From Cyanodermella asteris (lineage: Eukaryota; Ascomycota; Lecanoromycetes; Ostropales; Stictidaceae), in assembly GCA_900618795.1 (NCBI GenBank), contig UYJD01000002.1, forward strand, positions 2,062,908 to 2,126,907: a DNA stretch of 64,000 nucleotides, in the 5' to 3' direction. Made by a program: the position numbers and the translations under genes. Every line of letters starts with the position of its first letter. Within the stretch, counting starts at the first letter, position 1. Below the pieces are notes generated by a model. The model saw only the letters and a program-made list of their open reading frames with translations, did no database searches and was not told the DNA's origin. Below, one piece after another: positions 1 through 11,125 of the stretch.

Positions 1-2786
1 TCGCGCTCAACTCTCAACTGAGGGGGGAGAACAAATACGTCAAGACGGAAACTGAGATATCTCATTTGGATGGCTCAATGACCAAGAAGACAAAGCTCCG
101 GTCCGAACTTATCTCGACCAAGATGGAAGCACCCGATTGGTCCCAGGCTACAAAGGCCAGATTAGGCTCTGCACTCTTATCGATCTTCCTCAAAGTGACG
201 GCAACTGTTCCGGGTGAAGGCGCCAACGGCGTTGCATCGCCCCACGAAAATGCTCAACCCGCTTTTGTCAAGCGCGTCAAATTCCTCCGGGGTAAGAGAC
301 TGGGGCTCATCGTTGCCGAGCAGGGGCTTCTCCGAGAGCTAAGGAGTTCTCCTGCTCCTGGAGCAATCATTAAGCACCTTCCCATGCTGACACAACCTGT
401 TCCTTGGACGGGCTACAAAACTGGCGCCTATCTGAAGGGCGGCGTACCAGCAATCCGGCTTCAACAAATCACTTTTCAAAACAAAGCTTATACTAAGCTC
501 GCCATTGAAAATGGGGACATGAACCAAGTACTCAAGGGCTTGGACGTGCTAGGAAAGACACCCTGGCGAATCAACCAGAATGTGTATCGCGTCTTCCTTA
601 CCACTTGGAACACAGGAGAGCCTATAGCAGACGTGCCTGCACTTGACCCGATAGTACCATTCCCAGACCCCCCAAGCCCCGAAGCGACATTGGTTGAGAA
701 GGTAAAGTACATTCGAGACAAAAAGGCGGCAGAGAACGAAGTCGCAGGTTATCATTCACAGCGATGCTACATGAACTTCCAACTCCAGGTGGCAAATGCG
801 TTTTTGAATGAGGATTTCTACCTGCCGCACAACATGGACTTTCGAGGCCGCGCTTATCCGATTCCGCCTCACCTCAATCACATGGGGGCTGATCATTGCC
901 GCGGTCTGCTCATGTTTGCACGAGGCAAAGAGTTGGGACAGAAAGGGTTGGAATGGCTCAAAGTTCACCTGGCCAATGTTTACGGCTACGACAAAGCAAG
1001 CCTAAGCGAGCGAAGGGTTTTTGCCGAGGAAAACATGGAGCAGATTTATGATTCCGCTAATCAGCCTCTCGATGGCCGGCGATGGTGGCTCAAAGCAGAG
1101 GACCCGTGGCAGTGCCTTGCAGCCTGTTTTGAACTTCGAGATGCCCTCAGCTTGGCGGATCCAACCAAATTCGTCTCACACCTGCCCATCCACCAAGACG
1201 GTACCTGCAATGGACTTCAGCACTACGCTGCTCTTGGCGGTGATGAAGCAGGTGCAAAGCAAGTCAACCTTGAACCTGGCGAGCGACCGTCCGACATCTA
1301 CACCGCAGTTTCAGACCTCGTTAGAGATTACATCGGTGCTGATGCTGCAGAAGGCCTCAAAATTGCCCAGCTTCTGGAGGGCAAGATAACGCGCAAGGTC
1401 GTCAAACAAACAGTTATGACTAATGTTTATGGGGTCACATTTCAAGGAGCTAGGAGTCAGGTGCAGGCTCGCCTGGACGAGTTGTATCCGGTCATGTTCA
1501 AAGGAGAGTCAGTCCTGAAGTGGGCAGCGTCGACATACATTGCGCGCAAAATATTCGACGCTCTGGGCAACATTTTCAATGGGGCTTCTGCAATCCAGAA
1601 ATGGCTGGGCGAATCAGCCGCCAAGATATGTGACTCGGTAACCCCCGAGCAAATGGACCTCGTTGAGAAGCTCAGAAACAATACCGAGGACATCTCTTCG
1701 CAGCCAGCCCGCTCCAAAGCGAAGCAGAAGGTAAACGAGATGCTGGAACATTCGCAATTCAAATCGAGTGTCATTTGGACTACGCCACTAGGAATGCCGG
1801 TCGTCCAGCCTTATCGAGGACATGCCGTACAGCGGGTCGTCACGAACTTGCAGAATGTGACCATCACGGAGCCCACACTCGGCGACCGGGTCCTCAAGCG
1901 CAAACAGCTGCAAGCCTTCCCACCAAACTTCATACACAGTCTTGATGCTACACACATGTTCCTCAGTGCCTTGAGATGCGACGAGCTTGGTATGTCGTTT
2001 GCGGCGGTCCATGACTCTTTCTGGACCCATGCTTCTGATATCGACACCATGAACGGCGTGCTTCGTGACGCATTCGTTCGCATGCACTCCGAGGATATCA
2101 TTGGACGCTTGGACGCCGAGTTCCGAGCTCGCTACAAGGATAATCTACAGCTGTGTACCGTTGATCCCAAAAGTCCGCTGGGGTTGAGGATCAAGGAATT
2201 GCGGCGAAGCAAGAAGATGAAGAAAGTGAACGACGATCAACACAAGATTACAGAAATGCTCGAGGAACGTCGCCGCCAGCGTCTACTTGCGAGCGACGAC
2301 CCAAAACTTCGTCGAGAAGGCGAAGAGATGGTTACACCTGCATCACTGTACGCCGAGATGCAACATGACCCCAAGGCGATGATTTTTGAGGACGCAGCTA
2401 CAACGCTCGACGACTTTGTTGATGGATCATTCGCAGATGGCGAGGGGTCGGATGTTCTCAAGGCGGTCAGCAGTGCTATTGTTGACGGCCCTACTTCTGA
2501 GAACGTTACCGATCCAGACTCCATCTTCGAAGAGACGACGGACCCCGAGAAGCCCGAAGGAGAGACGGAGTACACTCCGGAGCAGAGGAAAGCGTACGCC
2601 CTCCTTGGCGCTTCGGAAAAGACACGAGAAATCTTGGAGCAGTTACGAAGTCACAAGTCCCAGGCGAAGAAGACTTACAAGCGAAAGCCAACCTGGATGT
2701 GGCTGCCTCTTGAGTTCCCACCTCTACCGGAAAAAGGTAGCTGGAACGTCGCTAGGTTGAAGGAAAGCAGGTACTTCTTTTCGTGA
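1..2786 (+). CDS. RPO41: Mitochondrial DNA-directed RNA polymerase, 5' end cut by window
   Basis: Single-subunit T7-type polymerase that transcribes mitochondrial DNA in the matrix. The frame is open from base 3, so the true start and the mitochondrial presequence lie left of the window; about 927 codons are visible. Counting from base 66, motif A (DFRGRAYPIPP) is near residue 257, the catalytic-Asp block (HQDGTCNGLQHYAAL) near 375, the O-helix Lys/Tyr block (RKVVKQTVM, NVYGVT) near 443, and the second catalytic Asp (AAVHDSFWTHA) near 645. The protein ends in YFFS, matching the conserved aromatic C-terminus of the family. An acidic, low-conservation insert of roughly 140 residues (about 735-875) separates the core from this tail; such inserts are inferred to be a filamentous-fungal feature. 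Intronless over the visible part. Confidence 0.96.
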   Translation, partial: ALNSQLRGENKYVKTETEISHLDGSMTKKTKLRSELISTKMEAPDWSQATKARLGSALLSIFLKVTATVPGEGANGVASPHENAQPAFVKRVKFLRGKRLGLIVAEQGLLRELRSSPAPGAIIKHLPMLTQPVPWTGYKTGAYLKGGVPAIRLQQITFQNKAYTKLAIENGDMNQVLKGLDVLGKTPWRINQNVYRVFLTTWNTGEPIADVPALDPIVPFPDPPSPEATLVEKVKYIRDKKAAENEVAGYHSQRCYMNFQLQVANAFLNEDFYLPHNMDFRGRAYPIPPHLNHMGADHCRGLLMFARGKELGQKGLEWLKVHLANVYGYDKASLSERRVFAEENMEQIYDSANQPLDGRRWWLKAEDPWQCLAACFELRDALSLADPTKFVSHLPIHQDGTCNGLQHYAALGGDEAGAKQVNLEPGERPSDIYTAVSDLVRDYIGADAAEGLKIAQLLEGKITRKVVKQTVMTNVYGVTFQGARSQVQARLDELYPVMFKGESVLKWAASTYIARKIFDALGNIFNGASAIQKWLGESAAKICDSVTPEQMDLVEKLRNNTEDISSQPARSKAKQKVNEMLEHSQFKSSVIWTTPLGMPVVQPYRGHAVQRVVTNLQNVTITEPTLGDRVLKRKQLQAFPPNFIHSLDATHMFLSALRCDELGMSFAAVHDSFWTHASDIDTMNGVLRDAFVRMHSEDIIGRLDAEFRARYKDNLQLCTVDPKSPLGLRIKELRRSKKMKKVNDDQHKITEMLEERRRQRLLASDDPKLRREGEEMVTPASLYAEMQHDPKAMIFEDAATTLDDFVDGSFADGEGSDVLKAVSSAIVDGPTSENVTDPDSIFEETTDPEKPEGETEYTPEQRKAYALLGASEKTREILEQLRSHKSQAKKTYKRKPTWMWLPLEFPPLPEKGSWNVARLKESRYFFS

Positions 2787-3206
2787 TCGCGGCCCATTCA
2801 CATCGATTTGACGGCCTGTCTGTGTATAACAAGATGATGGGATGTACTTTATTCGTTTGGTTGGTTACATTTGTGTGAGCTATTTGCGACAAGCGTTCAG
2901 TTTGGGTGTTGGGGACAGGATTTCCAGATCTGCATATATGTAAAATAGATTTGGTCGGAATACCGGATTTGGTCAACGGTTGGCCGTGTATACTTCAGCG
3001 AGGTGGAATCAATTGAACTCATGATACACTACACTTTGTGTTACCAGCATACGCTGGTTGCCCTTATCCAATACGGGCCTCTTCGTATGAAGCTGTCTCT
3101 AGCTGTAATGTGCGTACAAGATAGCGTGGCGTGGCCGTGATTGAAAGTAGGTCTGACAAGACTCGTCTATGCCCAATCAGCCTACTTGAAGCCATGTCAA
3201 AAAGGG
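2787..3206. other. Convergent 3' intergenic region
   Basis: About 420 bases between the stops of the convergent RPO41 and WDR48-like genes. It should hold both 3' UTRs and polyadenylation signals. I see no further gene or repeat. Confidence 0.6.
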
Positions 3207-6200
3207 CTATTCGGTAATCTCGTCCGCAGCGGCATTTTCAGGCTGCGGACCCCCCAGGTGGTTGTGCTTGTCAAACTCAAGCCAAGACCCATTGCTCTTA
3301 TAGTACAGGACGATATCCCCTCCGCTCTTCCACACAAACTGGCGAATCGTGGCCAAAGTCATACCAATGGGAATCAGCTGATTTTGACAGTACAGCTCCA
3401 AGTATGTCTCGACCGACGGGCCCTCGGGGGCAGGCGGCTTCTCCGGCGGATCGAGGCGCTCGCCAATGTACTCCAAGATCTTCTTCGCGCGGAGCACGCG
3501 TGGTGCCGTGAGGCGCGAGTTCCCCTCGCCATTTGCCATGTTTGGCAGGGCGTCGTTCAGGGGAAGGAGCACAAAGGGCTGCTTAGATCTATTAGGGTCC
3601 CTGGTGGGCAGAGTGTTCCGCAATAGGAGCTCCCCGAGCCAGAAAGGCGCAACTTTTTCGAGCAAATCGGCCGCTTCACCGGCCGTGGCGACAGTGCCAC
3701 GGTAAAGATCGACCACGCCACCAGAGTCTGCGCGTTCTTCTTGCACGACGACATCGGTGTTGGGAGGTAGCTTCAAGGCAGGGGCATCTTGAGGTGGCGG
3801 TAGGCGAATGAAGCTGGTCAATTTTGATCCAGGAACCGCGGATAGTTGCTCTTCGTAGCTGTGTCTGATGGTTTGAACAGTGCCCAAGAAACTATCATCG
3901 AAGGTGGGCTCTTCTTTCAGCGACATCTTGTCAGCGTCAGATGTTATATCGTCAGTTGGTTTTGCGACCTCTTCTGAGGTTCTAGCGAGCTTCTTAGGGA
4001 ATTTCATGCGGAAGTTCTTGCTACTGAAAAATCCGCTCTTTCCCTCTTTCTCATCTGTAGGAGATTTGGCGCCGTCTGCATTGCCGTCCAGCGTTTCGTA
4101 TCCTTCTGTTGCCCGGGGAGTGGGCTCAGCAGCTGCGGGTGTATTGTGCACGGCTGTATTGCCGTGTGAGAAGTAGTCTCCAGAGAGCCGTGAAGGCGTT
4201 TTCTCCAGCTCAGTTCCAGGCGTCTTGGCTGAAAGCAAGGGACTCTGTGCATTTGGACCTGGCGTTGCAAGGGGAACTCCCGGTGTAGCAATACCGATTC
4301 CAAAGCCTGGAGTTAAGGCGGTCGTTCCGTTTGTTGCTGGACGAGACGTAATACCGAGCGCAATCTCGGAATCGGGCTGAGTTAATGGTGGCGAATGTTC
4401 AGAGAAAGTTGCAATTCTTGGGATGTCGCTCTGCATGACACCCGCAGCGATTTGCTTCGCCAAGAGCTCCTCTCTGAATTGCTCGTCGCGGCGCACCTCT
4501 TCTTGGATGAGGCTGTCGAAGAGATGGCGCAATATCCATTTTCCATAGATTATGCGTTGTTGATCGTTGGGTTCGGCACCCGCGTCAGCTTTAGGGCCGA
4601 GTTCGTCGGCATAAACTTCGGCTTCAAAGGCGTAATTTTCTTCTAAAGCTACCGAGAGCTGACCCGTCCGGGTATCTAGAGTGCACCAATTAGGAACACT
4701 TTCTTGCACTGACAGTTCATCTGCGACTTCATCGAGATGGCGCTTGCCATAACTTTTGATTGGTGCGCACTTTATCAGATCCCATAGCATGATCTCGCCA
4801 GCCGTGTCGACGGTAAGTACACGCCGCCTATCTTGCAGGAGAACGTGTCGGGTTAGGCCGTTCTGGCCTTCGACCGTCTCTTCTGGCTTTTCACGAACGG
4901 GCTTAAAGACTTCGTCGGCGTCCAAGTCGATGAACATGCCTGAATGTTTCCGGCCTTGTGACGATGTCTTTGCCACAGCTCCTTCCAGATCATGAAACTT
5001 TGACACCGAAGCAGAAAAGCGAGCCGCATCTGTGGTCCGAAGCACTGATTCCGAAGGGATACTAGCCGGGATTGTTTGACGAAATCCTGCTGCTTGCGCA
5101 TCGGAGAGACCTCTTACCCTGTTAGCTAGACTGCCATGTCGTTCATGTCGTGTTGCGAGCCCTGACGAGGAATCAAGATCGGTGCTGATATTGCGCCATC
5201 TGTTTATGCTCGAACTGGCCGTGGCAGTCCAAATGTAGTCGCCGGCAATTGCTAGCTTGCTCACACCCTCGTGCTCTTTAGCAATGACCACCGAGAGAGC
5301 TTCGTCCAGACTTTGAGAGTATCTGACGTCAGTCTTCGCTATTAGCCCAGATCTGTCTGTCGAGTAGAAAACAGCGAGATCAGGATGGTCTGACCATAGT
5401 GACCAAACACTATCATTGTGCATTGTGAGAGTGTGCATGCATCGTCCGGCAGCCAGTGACCAGACCTTGATCGTTCTGTCCGAGGAGGCTGTCATGACCG
5501 TATCGCCGAGATCATTGACCAAAATGCTGTTCAGCTTGTCGGTGTGGCCCACGAACTTTGTGATGCGCCGCCCAGATCTGTAGTCCCAGATACGTACTAC
5601 GCCTTCAGGCCCGCCGCTGGCCATGATACCACCGGCGATGTTCAGGGCGTACACGGAGCCTTTGGCATTGTCCTTCTCTTGCTCGAGGGCATTGATTTCG
5701 AGCTTTTGCTGACCCGATCCAATATCCCAAATCCTGATTTTGTGGTCCAAGCCACCAGAGGCCACCCAGTCCAGGCTCGGACCTGGGGATGCCAGACATT
5801 TGACATAATCGGTATGGAGGCCAATGGTTTTGGGAAGACGCGACTCCTCCGAATGAGGTCTCCATAGCTTGACGGAGCAGTCGGACGATGCTGATATGAG
5901 CGCCGAGTCATTCTGTACAAGTGTGATATCGTTCACCCAGTGTGTATGGGCTTGGACCTGCTGGCGCACCTTCGCCTGCGGCGGACTGGCTGTGGCGTCA
6001 TATTGTGTCGGCTCCGTGGAGCTGAGGGGGAGGTTCAAGTCCCAGGACAGAAGCGTGCCATCTCTTCCAGCAGAATAGCTTCCAAACGTCAGGACGGACC
6101 CAGCGGTTGCAGACGGATCGAACTCACAGGAGAGAGCTAGCAGGGTCCACGGCGAGGCTGTTCACACCCAGACGATGACCACGGGTGGATTCAGCCAGAG

Positions 6201-6298
6201 GAAGCACTGACTGTGTCAGCGTACGAAGATGGGACGATTGGCATGGAAGAGATACCGTAGGATATGCGCTGGCGCGCCTTCTTGCGTGCAGTGGCCAT
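3207..6298 (-). CDS. WDR48/UAF1-like WD40 protein (deubiquitinase activator)
   Basis: Homologue of human WDR48/UAF1, budding yeast Duf1 and fission yeast Bun107, which bind and activate USP1/USP12/Ubp9-class deubiquitinases. Three exons fit: 6298-6256, 6206-6128 and 6078-3207, with two 49-nt introns (donors GTATCT and GTGAGT), giving 997 residues. The splice restores the family N-terminus (ARKKARQRISYVLPLAE, then HRLGVNSLAVDP and YSAGRDGTLLSWDLNLP). Some seven WD repeats fill the first ~420 residues (SSDCSVKLW, SGGLDHKIRIWD, SSDRTIKVWSL). A Pro/Thr-rich linker follows, then the C-terminal DUF3337 SUMO-like region from about residue 790 (LYRGTVATAGEAADLLEKV, PFWLGELLLRN). That C-terminal domain separates it from other WD40 proteins. 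Confidence 0.9.
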
Positions 6299-6675
6299 GG
6301 CGGACGAGAGACACAGGCATGGTGTGTGCCGGCTCTGATGAGCATGGAGCTGGGAGGAGCTGCTCTCAATCTGGGCGGTGATGCATTGTGCCGCGCTGGA
6401 TGCGCTAGCGGGGTCTTGATCCGCCGGCCATGTACCCAGGCAAGTAAGTACGCTCGTAGGCGGCCAAGTACCCGGTCAAGTACTCAGCTATGTATCGAGC
6501 TAAATGCCTTAGTTTGCTTCCAGGCGGAGTGCCAAAGCATATATCGGGATAAATATGAACACTATTGCGTTCATACAGAAGCAGTCATTTGTGCACTTGC
6601 ACACTATGGTTCAGGTCGGAGTCTGATCACAGGGCATCATGACACTTTTCTCCCTAGCCTAAGAGCACCTGTCCG
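6299..6675. other. Intergenic region upstream of the WDR48-like gene
   Basis: Probable promoter of the leftward WDR48-like gene. It includes a run of short degenerate AAGTAC/AAGTA motifs at about 6430-6500. No convincing exon for the neighbouring dehydrogenase was found here. Confidence 0.4.
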
Positions 6676-7520
6676 CCCTTAGAAGCAAAGTCATTGTCCT
6701 CACAGGTACAATCCGCTCGCCATCCCTGCATCTACATAAGAGTCTAAGAAGCGGTATGCAGGCGGGGCGAATGGCATAGGTGCAGCGACAGTCGCCCGGC
6801 TCGCCGACCTGGGGGCCCATGTTGTGTTCGGTGACATCGACGAGACTGTAGGCGAGAAGCGTGCCGCTAGCCTATCTTCGAGTCCAGGGACGGTCCTGTT
6901 TCAGCGTTGCAACGTGACGAATTATGATGACCTCTACAGCTTGTTTCGCACGGCATATGATAGACACGGCCGCATCGATCATGCCATCGCCAATGCTGGC
7001 ATACTCGAGCAAGGCAAGTGGTTCGACCCGGAGCTTACCATAGATTGCGTTGACAAACAACAAGAGACCACCAAAGTTCTCGACGTCAATATCCTGGGAA
7101 CTGCAAACTTCTCTCGTATCGCAGTGGTGTTCTTGAGAGAGAGCTTCAAGTCTAGACACAGCCAGCATCCAAGCCTAACACTGCTTGCAAGTGTGGCGAG
7201 CATCAGAGAATCTCCCGGGCTATTCATGTACCAGACTTCGAAACATGCAATCCTTGGCCTCATGCGCTCCATGAGAAAGACAATATTTGAACGTGACGGA
7301 GTGCGAGTCAATACCATTTGTCCCGGGTTTACACAAGTCGGAGATGACCAAGAAGATCTTCCCAGCCTTTGAAAAGAAGAATCTGGCGAGACAGACATCA
7401 GAGGATGTTGCAAAGATAATGGTCGGACTCTTGGCAAGGAACGACCTGAACGGCAAAAGCATATACGTTGAAGGAGCCAAAGGATGGGAATTCGAAGATG
7501 GCGTTTGGGAAACAATGTGA
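6676..7520 (+). pseudogene. Short-chain dehydrogenase/reductase, probably broken
   Basis: Rossmann-fold SDR. After removal of an intron at 6706-6761 the sequence reads LRSKVIVLTGGANGIGAATV, giving the cofactor loop TGGANGIG. It continues with D-I-D at the end of beta-2, the NAG motif (HAIANAGILEQG), a catalytic Ser (ASVASIRES) and YxxxK (YQTSKHAI), then RVNTICPGFT. The C-terminal part (EMTKKIFPAFEKKNLARQTS, to a TGA at 7520) lies in another frame: one surplus base around 7331-7337 shifts the frame after CPGFTQ. An in-frame TAA lies about nine codons upstream of LRSK and there is no ATG between, so the start is also missing unless an unseen 5' exon exists. Either a recent pseudogene or a sequencing error plus an undetected first exon. 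Confidence 0.65.
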
Positions 7521-7884
7521 GCCAATTGATTCTTGCTTTCGTGGCAAGCATGAAAGCACGTTGTGGGGTAATGGCGCTGACAGATCGTTATTTGCTAGGC
7601 CCAAGTGGCTAGGTGAGGAACCCGCAAAGATGCTGAAATCAAACAGTGAATTTGTCTCCTCTGTAAGTGGAGATACACCTTGCTGTCAGCTCAAGTCCAG
7701 TGTTCGTTCTGATAATATTAGGGCGCTTTGACCCGGGCGATGGAAGAGTGAGATGCTGAAGGGACCGCGTCCGCGACCGATATTTGAATTGCCCATGAAC
7801 AAGGACATCGGATTGAGGTCCTCCAAGCGAACCATCCGCTGATGATGCGTCCGTCGCGGAAAGTAACGACCGATCGGAGCAGAT
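7521..7884. other. Convergent intergenic region
   Basis: Between the dehydrogenase remnant and the leftward amidotransferase gene. Nothing recognisable beyond expected 3' UTR sequence. Confidence 0.5.
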
Positions 7885-8761
7885 CTACTCCTGTAAGAAC
7901 TTGAGAAATCCCGTAGCAATGAGTACCCCGTCATGCTCGTCGTTGACCCGTCGCTCCGCACCCGAAAAGACCTCATCGGTGAAGATCCCTTGCTGTAACC
8001 TCGTCTCCAGAATCTCCTGCACGATCTTACCGGTGAACTCGGGGTGGCCTTGGACCGAAATCAAGCGCTTGGCGGCGTACATGCCCTGCACTTGACACAC
8101 TGGGGATGTTCCCAGAGACTCGATACCCTCCGGATATTGCTGAACAATGTCCCTGTGCATCTGCTGGATGTACTTTTGTACGTCAGCAACGGGCTAGTGC
8201 TCCTGTAATCGTGAATGTCTCGCAAAGAACAGAACTTACCAATTCGTTCTTGCCGGGAAAGAGTTCCTTCCCCTTCTCTGTCAGATCCATCTTGCATACA
8301 CTGACCTCCCACTTGTCATTCCTTCCCACCGGTGCACCGAGCGCTCGCCCCAGAATCTGATGTCCAAAGCAAACACCAATGACCCGGATCCGCCCGGAGT
8401 CGAGGACCTTTTTCGTAAAGTCTACTAGCTTGACTATCCACGGGTCATTCTCAAATGCCGTATGCTCTGCCAGTATGTCAGCCTCGATCATCTCATATTG
8501 CGCGTCTGAACCTTATCACTGACTGCTCCCGGTTATCAGAATCGCATCGATCTGATCCAACTCTGGATACTCCTGCTTCTCGACCACATCACAAGCTTTC
8601 AACGAGAAGGCTGTTGAGGGCCAGTCTAGCTGCTTCGCAGCGGACTCGAGGAGTGTCTTGAACACGCCGCCGTAGCCTCCGTATTGTTCCCGGGTCTGCT
8701 GGAGGGGTGTGTCGGCTTCGAGAATGGCGATGCGGAGGGGCGATGCGGGGCCCACTGTCAT
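7885..8761 (-). CDS. Class I glutamine amidotransferase-like protein
   Basis: Small stand-alone GATase1 (GMP-synthase-type) protein of 250 residues. Exons are 8761-8524, 8466-8240 and 8172-7885, with introns of 57 and 67 nt (donors GTCAGT and GTAAGT). All phases agree. Start chosen at MTVGPASPLRIAILEAD, since the frame upstream looks like 5' UTR. The fold's oxyanion loop is ILITGSKHTAFEND, the nucleophile Cys lies in RVIGVCFGHQILGRALG, and the His-Glu pair in ISVQGHPEF, so the triad looks intact. This type resembles yeast YLR126C-like proteins, whose physiological substrate is not settled. It lies just downstream of, and on the same strand as, the ammonium transporter, but the 600-bp spacing argues for an independent promoter. 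Confidence 0.87.
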
Positions 8762-9370
8762 GGTGTAGATCTGGAAGAAAAATTCTGGGAAAAATCTATA
8801 CGCAGAGGAAACACGGCAGCTGAATTGCTTTGGTTCTATAAATGTTGGTTGGGAAGGTGGCAGCTTGGCGACAGTAGTTCTTCGTGGTTTGTACTGACGG
8901 AGCTGATGTGGGTCCGGGATTGTGGCGGACATCCGATCACGTTAAGGCGCCGCCGACGGGGCCTTAGCTTCTCTACGATATCACCTTTCTCAATCTTCGA
9001 ATGCCGGTCTTACTCTCAATCAAAAGCATCAAACGGTACGAAGTTCTGATTTCTAGTCGTCTTGGTGCGTGCCGTCGGTGAACGGGGCGAAGTCGCTGAA
9101 GCTATCCTGATCATCCTGGGGGTCAAGCTGTCCAGCCACTTATCTAAGTGCATGTGTAAGCTCGATGACTCCTCGATGCAGGCCTATGAAGACATTTCAA
9201 TGGAATTTCGAGTCCGTGTAGATGTGAATGGGCTCGATTGAACGCTAATCTTCTCGCAAACTCAAGTGAGCATTGTGGTATCTCGGGATAATCAAAGCTC
9301 TGCAGGTGACCGTAGCCCAACATTATCAAGCAACCAATATGTCGACATGCCCTAAACAAGCTAGTGTGCC
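8762..9370. other. Intergenic region between amidotransferase and ammonium transporter
   Basis: Holds the presumed promoter of the leftward amidotransferase and the 3' UTR of the leftward transporter. No gene or repeat seen. Confidence 0.5.
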
Positions 9371-11125
9371 TCAAGCCTGTTTGTTCTCCTTGCCAGCGCT
9401 CTCAATCTCAATCTTGCCGACATGTCCGCTGGACGTTTCCGACAACTGAGCTGGGTCGACGCCTTCTTCAATATGCCTCTCTCGCAGACTGTGATGCGCA
9501 CGCGAATAGTCCTCACCGAAGCAATACGGCTCCTCACCGTGCACAACCAAATCTCCGAGCGCCAGCTCCTCTTCCGTCATCCTCAACGGGACTCGAAGCG
9601 CATACTTGATAAAGAGCATGATGAGTGAGGTCCAGACAATGTTCCAGCCGATGATGAAGAGCGCACCGACGATCTGAACACCGATCAGGCGACCGTTGCC
9701 GGAGACTGCGCCACCGGGAGAGGTCGAGGCGAATGCTGCGGCACCTTCGGCCTTGGCAAAGATACCGGTCAAGAAACCGCCGAGAGTTCCGGCGATGGCG
9801 TGGGTGTGGATTGAGCCGAGAGTATCGTCGATGTTGTGCAAGAAGCGGGTACGACGGCCGATGAGATTCATGGTGGCCCATGGAATGGAACCTCCAAGGA
9901 GGCCGAAAATGAAGGCTGCCCATCCGTCGATGAAACCCGCTGCTGGCGTGATGACAACGAGACCTGTGATCATTCCCTGCGTCATTCCGATGATGGAGGG
10001 TTTGCCGAAAGCCAAAATGTCCAAGAATAGCCAGACGAGGAGGGACACGGCAGTGCACAAGTGCGTATTAAGGATGGCAAGACCAGCATCACCATTGGCA
10101 CTGTAGGGCCCTCCTCCGTTGAAGCCACTCCATCCCATCCAGAGTAGGCCTGTCAAGGTCAGTGTCGTCCCATCAAACCTGGCCCCTTATACATCGTGGT
10201 AACGTACCTGCACCGGTCAAGACGGCGATGACATTGTTGGGCTTGTTGTTCTCGCGGTCTTCCTTGCTGCGGGGGCCGATCCAGTATGCTCCAACGTATC
10301 CAGCAGTACCCGCGGACAAGTGAATGACATAGCCACCTAGCAAGCTCATCAGTATTGATGGTCATATTCCAAACAGGCGAGTCCACTTACCGCAGTAGTC
10401 GAGGACGCCGAACTGAGTCAAGAAGCCGCCTCCAAAGAGCGAATAGCACCCGACAGTATAGCTGAGCGTGAACCAAAGAGGCACGAAAATCATCCAGGCG
10501 AGGAAGTTCATGCGGCCGAGGAAGGAACCGGCAGCGATAACAACAGTAATACAGGCAAATACACCCTGGAAGTAGACCATTGTGCTGAGATGCCTGTCAG
10601 TTTCCACTTCTGCACTAGACATCGTGGATTGCGTTGTGCAAAGCTCACCTGATTGGGAAGTTGGCAAGAATGTTGGCAGAGGGGATCACAGCTGGCGCCA
10701 GCATGTAGTCGATCTCAAGAGAGGGCTATTGGATCGATATCAGCGTTGTTCAACTATGCCCGTGACAGTCAACTTACACCTGGAACTCCCACAAACGGCA
10801 GCATTTCGTAGCCGAAGCCGGCTCTGTACCCATAACTTGAGGAGCCGTCAGTATGTTTCTTTGATCTGTTATTTGTCGAGTCTTACAGCAACCAGCAGAC
10901 CATAGTCATGGAGAAACCATAGAAGGCCATGAAAGCACTGTTGATGGCCCACTTCTTCGACATCATGCCTGCATAGAGGATGACAAGGCCAGGAATCGAT
11001 TGCAGGCCGACGAAGGTGGCGGCACTCAGTTGCCAGGCATTGTCGCCAGTGTTCATGGTGGCATTGGTCGGAGCCCAAGCCTCGCCATATTTGCCACTCA
11101 TGAGGGCGTCGGTATTGATCGACAT
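9371..11125 (-). CDS. Ammonium transporter, MEP/AMT family
   Basis: Plasma-membrane ammonium permease of 491 residues. Six exons fit with consistent phases: 11125-10887, 10835-10778, 10725-10649, 10584-10391, 10336-10208 and 10149-9371. Introns are 47-64 nt. Start at [14 protein letters not shown]. Family landmarks: first helices with [34 protein letters not shown], the conserved Asp and first pore His in [37 protein letters not shown], and the second pore His in [18 protein letters not shown]. About eleven hydrophobic segments are present and the cytosolic tail is acidic and charged ([10 protein letters not shown] and on). Both pore histidines are present, so it should be functional. Closest in style to MEP2/MeaA-type fungal permeases; the subgroup is not certain. 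Confidence 0.95.
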
